IMG/VR virus record: IMGVR_UViG_3300050821_004046
Location: 1 to 28,617 of that record
DNA length: 28,617 nt
Origin: a virus
Reading direction: 5' to 3' (one strand)
Shown here in pieces: positions 23,703 through 28,617 of this stretch (within the stretch, counting starts at the first letter, position 1; each line of letters starts with the position of its first letter). The position numbers and the translations under genes are program-made. Below the pieces are notes generated by a model. That model saw only the letters and a program-made list of their open reading frames with translations. It did not search any database and was not told the DNA's origin.

Positions 23703-24557
23703 TTAAACTAAATTAAATAAAAAATCCCTTTGTTCTTTTATTTTACTCAAAGACAACCCCTTAAATCCACCTTTAATAACTTCATCCATATTATTTAATT
23801 TTTGCGGGTTATCTTTGGCTATTTCTTTTAAGATATAATCTTTTTGCTCACGTAAATTAGTGATTTCGTCCATTAAAGCTAATGCTTCGTTCATTTCGTC
23901 AGTAGTTAAAGTTACAACTTCTGTCACTTCTCCAGTTTCTTGATCTGTTACGGTTTCAATTGGTTTAATTGGTTCAGCTAATACGTTTTTAATTGGCGCT
24001 ACCGCTGATTTGGTATCAATAGCATCAGGAAACTTATCTGATAAATCTTGAGCCTCCTCAACGGTATAAAGCCCCTTAATAATGTCTGGAAAAGCATCGC
24101 GTAGAGCAAAAGAGCGTGCACGCAGTTGCAACATTCTTTTAGGGTATTTTTTCCAGTTATCCTTACCTAATAAGTCCGCTAACTTAGCATCTTCTATTGT
24201 AAATGTTTGAGTGATAGATTTTCTACCCTTTCGTTTGACTATGCATTTTGCAGTCTTAATATCGCCGGTCTCCTCAATATCTTCTAATTCACCACTTGAC
24301 ATGACTAGGGCTAGCATAGCATCGCCCCAAATTGATGGCAAGCCATTAATAACCGCTATACTGGTTAATGATTGCATAAGCCCTAAACCTAAGCTTCCCC
24401 CAAAATCCCACGCAACCAATATAGCATTAGCATTACCTAAATATTGCTTAGGTACAACACCAGATTTAGCCCAGCGATCCGCTACCATAATAGCCTGTTC
24501 ATATGTTTGCGGCACAAGCGAAAATATTTTATTTTCAGTTTTTTGTAGCTCGTCCAT
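23703..24557 (-). CDS. recT: RecT-family single-strand annealing protein
   Basis: This is a 284-aa recombinase that anneals single DNA strands in phage recombination. RecT signatures are GLGLMQSLTSIAVINGLPSIWGD near residue 75, the WGDAMLAL motif, the region WKKYPKRMLQLRARSFALRDAFPDIIKGL, and a following VEEAQD. The C-terminal third is more acidic and variable. A RecE-like nuclease and a DUF1351 protein are encoded just upstream in the same direction. The ribosome-binding site AGAGGAG is clear. Acts with the RecE-type nuclease on DNA ends. Confidence 0.9.
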   Translation of the reverse strand: MDELQKTENKIFSLVPQTYEQAIMVADRWAKSGVVPKQYLGNANAILVAWDFGGSLGLGLMQSLTSIAVINGLPSIWGDAMLALVMSSGELEDIEETGDIKTAKCIVKRKGRKSITQTFTIEDAKLADLLGKDNWKKYPKRMLQLRARSFALRDAFPDIIKGLYTVEEAQDLSDKFPDAIDTKSAVAPIKNVLAEPIKPIETVTDQETGEVTEVVTLTTDEMNEALALMDEITNLREQKDYILKEIAKDNPQKLNNMDEVIKGGFKGLSLSKIKEQRDFLFNLV

Positions 24558-24579
24558 AATATTTGCTCCTCTAAATTAA

Positions 24580-24924
24580 TTATGCTGCCTTAGCTTCATT
24601 ATTACATTTTACTAATTGTCTAGTTCCACTATTTAAAACAATGCGTTTTGAAACGCTGTCGCTGATATCAATAGTCCACGCCGCTTCCTCCAAAAAATTC
24701 ACTCTAAGATTTAAAAAAATATTTAAGTGAGGGATTTTATCTTTTGCAGATATTTCTTTTACAGCAACTTTATTTTTATCTTTAGACACTACTTGAAAAA
24801 ACCGTACTTGATAACCCTGATTGTAATACTTCATTTCAAAGATGTCATTCATTGACACATTGGTAACCGCTTCTTGTCTTAATTCTTTGAACATTGCATT
24901 AATTTGTTTTCTCTCATGTGTCAT
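24580..24924 (-). CDS. Hypothetical protein, 114 aa, first gene after the promoter
   Basis: This protein is mostly helical with the segment FEMKYYNQGYQVRFFQVVSKDKNKVAVKEI. The ATG follows GAGGAG by eight bases, and a strong promoter begins about 42 bases upstream. Its position between the promoter and recT suggests a role in early DNA metabolism or a RecT partner. I do not recognise it. Confidence 0.6.
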   Translation of the reverse strand: MTHERKQINAMFKELRQEAVTNVSMNDIFEMKYYNQGYQVRFFQVVSKDKNKVAVKEISAKDKIPHLNIFLNLRVNFLEEAAWTIDISDSVSKRIVLNSGTRQLVKCNNEAKAA

Positions 24925-24972
24925 TTATGTGTCTCCTCAAAAGTTGATTAATAATTCCCAATTCCTGACGCT

Positions 24973-25001
24973 ATTGTACATTAGTTGTACGCCATTGTCA
25001 A
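24973..25001 (-). promoter_or_regulatory. Sigma70-type promoter for the recT-to-NAD-salvage operon
   Basis: On the - strand TTGACA (25001-24996), then 17 bp, then TACAAT (24978-24973). This is close to the consensus and points toward the 114-aa gene whose ATG is at 24924. The predicted 5' leader of about 40 bases holds a GAGGAG ribosome-binding site. It is the only strong promoter I find on this arm. Confidence 0.7.
24976..24990. promoter_or_regulatory. Operator-like inverted repeat inside the promoter spacer
   Basis: GTACA (24976-24980) and TGTAC (24986-24990) form a perfect 5-bp inverted repeat with a 5-bp spacer, overlapping the -10 box and the spacer. This is where a dimeric repressor would block initiation. 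No matching second site was found nearby and no repressor gene is visible in the window. Confidence 0.45.
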
Positions 25002-25043
25002 ATTTATTTTAGCTTTTTGCAAATCTTTTTGTTGTGCGGTGCA

Positions 25044-26057
25044 CTATTCTATAAATTCCACATATAAACCAGAGGCTTTTAATTTAGCCACGGCACTAAG
25101 AATATCAGCCTGACTACCAGCACCAAGACGCAAATTTTGATATACCGCTGGTTCATTTAAAATTCCCCAGATCATATGAGGGTTTTCTATTATGGAGCCC
25201 GGAAATTCTGGGTCACTAGCATGTGATATTTTTTCAGTTAATTTAATTTCAGCCGTAATATTTCCTTTACCGTCATCATGAGTTTTGGTAACTTGTCCGA
25301 TCTGCTCACCACTAGAATCAATGACCGGTATTAATGCTTTTTCGGCTTCTTCAATCTCTTTTTTTGCGGATATTTTTTTTGCACTAATCTCTGTATAGCG
25401 TTGTCTCATGGTTATATCATCATAATTGGTTATCGGAAAAGTTGCATAGCTAAATTCCAGATTATATTCTGCATTTAATTGTTCAATTAACCGTGTACGG
25501 CTCTCTATCTGCGTGTTTCTAAGCTCTTCTTGGACTCTAGCGTAGTCTTGCTGTTTAAATAGTGCTTCAGCGCGTTCAATTAGGTCTACGGTGATTTTAG
25601 CCATTGACCACTTAACTAAATAGTATTCCTCAAGAATTGTTAACTGTTTAGCATATTCTGCGTTAAGTTTGTTATTTTCAATAATACGTGGTAACAGTTT
25701 CTCAATTTCAGTATGTTTAGCTACTTTTTCTTTAGCCAAGATGACCTTAAGGTTCGCATCATATTTGTTTATATATTGCTCAATTTCTGCATCACCTTTT
25801 TTGATTTTAGCCTCAAAATCTGTAATAGGAGCTTTGATATCTTTGACTATAGCAATGCGCCGATCGCTAATCTGTTTTTGGAATTTACGTAAATTGGCTA
25901 AAGTAACTGTTAGTACTTCTTTTGTTACATCATTTCCAAGATTTTTAACAGGTTCAATAACGCTATTAATGCTATTACTAAACTCAGTTTCGTTGAAATT
26001 TATTAAGGATGGTGTAAATTTTATATCAAAAACTATTTCTGAAAGAGCTGTTTGCAT
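25044..26057 (-). CDS. DUF1351 family protein, recombination-associated
   Basis: This 337-aa protein has a long central coiled coil with LRKFQKQISDRRIAIVKDIKAPITDFEAKIKKGDAEI in the early half, typical of DUF1351 proteins encoded beside RecT or Erf genes. A helical segment NEPAVYQNLRLGAG and a small C-terminal domain follow. The biochemical role is not established; its neighbours (RecE-like and RecT) suggest a recombination or DNA-end-handling partner. The ribosome-binding site AAAGGGA lies before the ATG. The gene ends 43 bases before the downstream promoter. Confidence 0.75.
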   Translation of the reverse strand: MQTALSEIVFDIKFTPSLINFNETEFSNSINSVIEPVKNLGNDVTKEVLTVTLANLRKFQKQISDRRIAIVKDIKAPITDFEAKIKKGDAEIEQYINKYDANLKVILAKEKVAKHTEIEKLLPRIIENNKLNAEYAKQLTILEEYYLVKWSMAKITVDLIERAEALFKQQDYARVQEELRNTQIESRTRLIEQLNAEYNLEFSYATFPITNYDDITMRQRYTEISAKKISAKKEIEEAEKALIPVIDSSGEQIGQVTKTHDDGKGNITAEIKLTEKISHASDPEFPGSIIENPHMIWGILNEPAVYQNLRLGAGSQADILSAVAKLKASGLYVEFIE

Positions 26058-26067
26058 GATTATCCCT

Positions 26068-26913
26068 TTAAATTAATTTTGTTTCGTCGATGTAAGTTTG
26101 ATACTTACTCATAGCCCAATTTGGAATTAAAGCCTGGCGCTCCTGCACCTGTTCTTGATACCATATGCCCGTTTCTTGAGCATGAACATATCTACTTAGA
26201 GCGCAACTTAATAACGTCAACCCTATTTCCTGCTGATGATCTGGAATTTTAATAAATGCAATATGAAAAGGTTCTTCTTTTGAGCAAAATGTAAAAATCA
26301 TAATACAAGGCTTTTTAAAATGTTTTTCAGCAACAAATTTATAGAACGCGCATTGAATTAAGTAGTCGTATTCGGTTAATGCGGAATCAAACTCATTTTG
26401 ATTGGCTTTTGATGTTGATTTAAGGTCTGGAACATAAACAAAGTTTTCATGCTCAATACATCGGTCAAGCATAACTTTAAGTTTAATACCATTCATTTCG
26501 AGTGTAATAGTAACTTCAGTGTGAATTTTAATCGCACCCTCATGATAAAGATTCCATTGTTTCTGTTTAGGCAATTCTCTTGCTATAGCTTGACATAAAG
26601 TATATTCATCCTCGCTTATGAGGGATATTCCAGCTTCAAGTGCCACGGCATGATTGGCTATTCCAAGTTTTGTGCTTTTTCGCCTTTCCCCAACCATAAA
26701 GTTTTTAGTAAAATTTTCAGGCTCTAGCACAGCGCAATGTATCGCTCTACCAAGCGTGAAATGACGAGCTTCCTCCTCCTCGGGGATACTTTTTTCAATA
26801 TGAGTTTTGTAGAATAATTTCTGATCGGCAAAAAATTCTTTTAATTTGCTTGAATTTATTGCATCGATGTCGCAATATTGTTTAAATGGGATTTTTAGTA
26901 GTTCAGTTTTCAT
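26068..26913 (-). CDS. RecE-like exonuclease, PD-(D/E)XK fold
   Basis: This 281-aa protein would degrade one strand of double-stranded DNA ends to load RecT. Family motifs are LGRAIHC (His59) near the start, Glu133, Asp150 in LKVMLDRC, Asp163-Leu-Lys165 in PDLKSTS (the D-x-K pair), and Tyr184/Gln187/Tyr191 in YDYLIQCAFYKF. These align with the exonuclease VIII/PDDEXK_12 pattern. It overlaps the Cys-rich gene upstream by ATGA. Functional partner: the RecT gene 1.5 kb further along, with DUF1351 and the 114-aa protein between. Confidence 0.8.
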   Translation of the reverse strand: MKTELLKIPFKQYCDIDAINSSKLKEFFADQKLFYKTHIEKSIPEEEEARHFTLGRAIHCAVLEPENFTKNFMVGERRKSTKLGIANHAVALEAGISLISEDEYTLCQAIARELPKQKQWNLYHEGAIKIHTEVTITLEMNGIKLKVMLDRCIEHENFVYVPDLKSTSKANQNEFDSALTEYDYLIQCAFYKFVAEKHFKKPCIMIFTFCSKEEPFHIAFIKIPDHQQEIGLTLLSCALSRYVHAQETGIWYQEQVQERQALIPNWAMSKYQTYIDETKLI

Positions 26914-27092
26914 TTAGTTTTTTCCTTCCAAAAAATACAACCGAATTCTTCAGGATTTTCAATGATATAAATATTTGCAATTTTTCTAGCTTCTAAATTA
27001 CTGCAAGCAAAATTATCAGTAGGCATACCTTCGCCACATAATACTCTAATTTTTAAATATTTGCAATTTATACATCTATCAATGAGTTTCAT
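26910..27092 (-). CDS. Small cysteine-rich, probably zinc-binding protein
   Basis: This 60-aa protein has Cys8 and Cys11 in CINCKYL, then Cys19, Cys30 and Cys52 in FGCIFW. The spacing resembles small zinc proteins common in phages ('C-x-x-C-K ... P-E-x-F-G-C-I-x-W'). It overlaps both neighbours by one to four bases, so it is translationally coupled to the RecE-like gene. The metal site is inferred; function unknown. Confidence 0.65.
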   Translation of the reverse strand: MKLIDRCINCKYLKIRVLCGEGMPTDNFACSNLEARKIANIYIIENPEEFGCIFWKEKTK

Positions 27093-27289
27093 TATTTATT
27101 TTCCTTGTATAAGATAGGTTCTAATTTTTCCCAGAACCATGCCACCTGAGTGGTTAAGTTATTTATGGCGATTTCTTGCCGTTCAATATGTTTAAGTATT
27201 TCTACCATTGTGCCAGCACATTGAGAGATTATCATACGCCCACCGTCATGCAGCCGCTCAGCATCCGCACGCAATTGATCACGCGCCAT
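27092..27289 (-). CDS. Hypothetical helical protein, 65 aa or longer
   Basis: The ATG at 27289 is used here but has no visible ribosome-binding site. The frame remains open for about 20 codons upstream (to 27351) with no ATG, GTG or TTG in that stretch, so the true start may be a rare codon such as ATT. The protein is helical with HDGGRMIISQCAGTMVEI and a Trp-rich C-terminal helix, WFWEKLEPI. Its stop shares a base with the next ATG. Function unknown. Confidence 0.5.
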   Translation of the reverse strand: MARDQLRADAERLHDGGRMIISQCAGTMVEILKHIERQEIAINNLTTQVAWFWEKLEPILYKENK

Positions 27290-27342
27290 TGTGGTGTTTT
27301 TAATTAATTCAATTAAGTCTTTATTAGTTGTAGTAATTTTAG

Positions 27343-27597
27343 TTATTTTCCTATCTGAAAATTACACTCAACTGTTTTACCTTCTTTGGTAAACACTGGC
27401 GTCACTGCATGTAAACCATCCATATCGCCCACAGCATAATATTGGACATGATTAATGCATGTTGGTTCTACTTGATATTGCAGCATTTTGAAATCTGTGG
27501 ACTTTCTAATGGGTAAGGGCGATAAGATATAATACCACATTATTATACCGAGAAATGCACCAATAAACATACCTATCAATATTTGATATTCCTTCAT
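27343..27597 (-). CDS. Small single-TM protein, 84 aa
   Basis: The N-terminal helix ILIGMFIGAFLGIIMWYYIL is a signal anchor (N-in), with 60 residues outside containing Cys47 and Cys78, which could pair if periplasmic. The ATG follows the previous TAA immediately. I do not recognise it. Such small membrane proteins near early phage genes are often involved in host takeover or superinfection exclusion, but this is inference. Confidence 0.55.
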   Translation of the reverse strand: MKEYQILIGMFIGAFLGIIMWYYILSPLPIRKSTDFKMLQYQVEPTCINHVQYYAVGDMDGLHAVTPVFTKEGKTVECNFQIGK

Positions 27598-27750
27598 TTA
27601 TTTATCCTTTCTGAAATAATATATAAAAGCGCCAACTGTAATACCAATTAACCAAATTGCTAAAAACATTCCTCCAATGATTGCTACAATGGAGCCTACA
27701 ATACCTAAGATAACATCCAAAAATATGGCAATAACTTTTAAAAAATTCAT
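27598..27750 (-). CDS. 50-aa hydrophobic membrane peptide
   Basis: This short ORF starts at the ATG at 27750, which overlaps the previous TGA (ATGA), and is preceded by GGAG six bases upstream. The product is almost all hydrophobic (ILGIVGSIVAIIGGMFLAIW), fitting one long or two short membrane helices, and ends in YYFRKDK. Its TAA is immediately followed by the next ATG. Overlap on both sides is good evidence that it is translated. Role unknown. Confidence 0.65.
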   Translation of the reverse strand: MNFLKVIAIFLDVILGIVGSIVAIIGGMFLAIWLIGITVGAFIYYFRKDK

Positions 27751-27974
27751 AAATAAGTCTCCATTATTGTTAATCTAATTCTAGCTTCCAATTGTTTTGC
27801 TTGGCTTATAGTCTTACAATAAGCGCTACACTGGAAGCAATTGCCAGTTTTTAATCCAAAATTAATAGTTAGGTCATATGCAGCCTCATATTTTCCTATT
27901 ACTGCCTCATATAAATAATTTCCTTGATTTAATTTTAGAGAATGAACATTATTCGTTATTTTTTCCCACTTCAT
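27747..27974 (-). CDS. Hypothetical protein, 75 aa
   Basis: This small protein has a central LYEAVIGKYEAAYDLTINFG, then CFQCSAYCKTISQAKQLEAR, with three closely spaced Cys that might bind metal. The C-terminal helix resembles the 'SxxxAKxxAE' helix of small phage accessory proteins. It overlaps the next gene (TGA inside ATGA) and its start overlaps the previous stop. No function known. Confidence 0.55.
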   Translation of the reverse strand: MKWEKITNNVHSLKLNQGNYLYEAVIGKYEAAYDLTINFGLKTGNCFQCSAYCKTISQAKQLEARIRLTIMETYL

Positions 27975-28327
27975 GCTACACCTTCCAATCTAACGGGAGT
28001 ATCCCGTTTCATATGTTTAATCTTATTAATCTGTTTAAACATTAATTTTTTACCAATTTCATACACAGTATTTGCCCAATTGGATTTGATACCAAATTGC
28101 GCAGCCAACGTTCTTATATTTTCTGATTTATGAGCTTGTCGAGTTATATAAAATGCTACAATGCATTGTTCGGTGTGATCATCAGCTAACAGTTGTTTTA
28201 ATATATCTTTTTCAGTTGATGTAAGCTGTGTATATTTTTTAGTTGACTTAAATCGTGATACAGCAATTCCCTTAACCGACTTACATTCATTTTTAATAAT
28301 TTTCATTTCACTTATAATTTTTTTCAT
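27971..28327 (-). CDS. Hypothetical protein with possible helix-turn-helix, 118 aa
   Basis: The start is taken at the ATG at 28327, with GGAGAG four bases upstream; the in-frame TTG at 28339 overlaps that site and is unlikely. The protein is basic, with STEKDILKQLLADDHTEQCIV and ENIRTLAAQFGIKSNWANTVY, the latter resembling a helix-turn-helix, followed by EIGKKLMFKQ. It could be a regulator, but no family was identified. It overlaps the next gene by four bases. Confidence 0.5.
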   Translation of the reverse strand: MKKIISEMKIIKNECKSVKGIAVSRFKSTKKYTQLTSTEKDILKQLLADDHTEQCIVAFYITRQAHKSENIRTLAAQFGIKSNWANTVYEIGKKLMFKQINKIKHMKRDTPVRLEGVA

Positions 28328-28351
28328 AATTCTCTCCAAAAATTAATTAAA

Positions 28352-28495
28352 CTAAGCTGCTTTTTTATTATCGTGATCTATTAACTCGAATCCCAAAACC
28401 ACCATTTTACTAATAATTTCTTGCCGGGTTTCTAAAGTAACAGATTTTTCTATATACCAATTAAGTTTTCTGTTTATAAAAATAAGTGTGTCCAT
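28352..28495 (-). CDS. 47-aa small protein
   Basis: This short ORF starts at the ATG at 28495 with AAGGAG eight bases upstream; an ATG two codons earlier is too close to that site. The product begins MDTLIFINRKLNWYIEKS and ends DHDNKKAA, with a predicted strand-helix-helix pattern. It lies 24 bp before the next gene. The ribosome-binding site supports a real gene; function unknown. Confidence 0.55.
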   Translation of the reverse strand: MDTLIFINRKLNWYIEKSVTLETRQEIISKMVVLGFELIDHDNKKAA

Positions 28496-28538
28496 AATCA
28501 TATCTCCTTGATATTATTAAATTAAAAGTAAATTTTTA

Positions 28539-28617
28539 TTAACCGTCACCGTCACCGTCACCGGAACCGTCACCGTCACCGGAACCGTCACCGTCACCGG
28601 AACCGTCACCGTCACCG
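28539..28617 (-). CDS. C-terminus of a Gly-Asp-Ser repeat protein (partial)
   Basis: On the - strand the frame reads three Gly-Asp-Gly-Asp-Gly-Ser units, then Gly-Asp-Gly-Asp-Gly-Asp-Gly, then two stop codons in tandem (TAA TAA). It runs off the right edge. Alternative - strand frame 2 hits TGA at once. An acidic, glycine-rich, flexible tail like this is unlike any other protein in the window. It could bind Ca2+ or serve as a spacer; function unknown. Non-coding simple repeat is the alternative. Confidence 0.55.
   Translation of the reverse strand, partial: GDGDGSGDGDGSGDGDGSGDGDGDG
28541..28617. repeat. GC-rich 18-bp tandem repeat
   Basis: The unit is aaccgtcaccgtcaccgg; the first (left) copy has one extra 6-bp accgtc block (24 bp), followed by two 18-bp copies and a partial one cut at the window end. 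The repeat is about two thirds G+C in an otherwise A+T-rich window. The array has no unique spacers, so it is not CRISPR. Confidence 0.9.

Noticed and set aside
24211-24579. A 122-aa + strand ORF lying opposite recT.
   Set aside because: It is antisense to a clearly conserved RecT gene, has no ribosome-binding site context and no family resemblance.
25034-25044. GTGC-GGT-GCAC inverted repeat at the end of the DUF1351 gene as a terminator.
   Set aside because: The stem is only 4 bp and no T-run follows it on the - strand (the sequence continues AACAAAAAG).
25669-26076. A 135-aa + strand ORF with hydrophobic segments opposite the DUF1351 gene.
   Set aside because: Antisense to a coiled-coil gene; hydrophobic antisense frames are common opposite Lys/Glu-rich coding sequence.
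28541-28617. Right-edge repeat as a CRISPR array or phage origin.
   Set aside because: Repeats are contiguous with no unique spacers, and no iteron or A+T-rich melting pattern of an origin was recognised; a coding repeat fits better.

Overview
The window is part of an AT-rich genome of a contractile-tailed (myovirus-like) bacteriophage. The evidence is the portal, MuF-type head protein, neck proteins, gp25-like wedge, baseplate J, tape measure, hub and Gp138-type spike, together with a GH24 endolysin and a RecE/RecT-type recombination pair. A lipobox protein in the lysis cluster suggests a Gram-negative host. I cannot name the host. No integrase, terminase, major capsid, sheath or DNA polymerase is visible here, so this is a fragment of a larger genome.

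Left arm (2-18406, + strand, tightly packed, many start/stop overlaps). Two consecutive tail-fibre-like genes share the same N-terminal piece but end in different beta-propellers: six kelch blades in the first and seven 'SPDG..W' blades in the second. A lysis cluster follows: a four-helix membrane protein, a TM plus coiled-coil protein, a holin-like protein, a lipoprotein and an endolysin. Next come another fibre-like protein with a Tfa-like chaperone, a DUF2612 protein, the portal, the MuF protein, four connector/neck proteins and the baseplate/tail-tip block (plug, gp25-like wedge, J, tape measure with a transglycosylase domain, hub, spike and a last unassigned virion protein).

Right arm (28617-18403, - strand, early/accessory genes). 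Reading in the direction of transcription, it starts with a partial protein ending in Gly-Asp-Gly-Asp-Gly-Ser repeats, followed by a run of small unknown, membrane or Cys-rich proteins. Then come a RecE-like nuclease, a DUF1351 protein, a well-formed sigma70-like promoter with an operator-like palindrome, an unknown 114-aa protein, RecT, more unknown small proteins (one exported), and a coupled set: a 49-aa protein, a PRPP-synthetase-like enzyme and a nicotinamide phosphoribosyltransferase-like enzyme. The arm ends with a small basic protein, an exported protein, a HAD-fold phosphatase variant and an unknown protein. The two arms meet tail to tail, with their stop codons overlapping.

The most interesting system is the Prs-like/Nampt-like pair (19917-22287). 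It is an NAD+ salvage or repletion module, and its gene pairing and degenerate Prs motifs fit the phage NARP1-type pathway (ADPR-pyrophosphate synthetase plus nicotinamide ADP-ribose transferase), which counters NAD-depleting defence. This is an inference from family and pairing and was not shown by a search. Small coding genes not obvious from long-ORF lists were recovered at 22287-22436, 27598-27750 and 28352-28495, and a partial one at 28539-28617.
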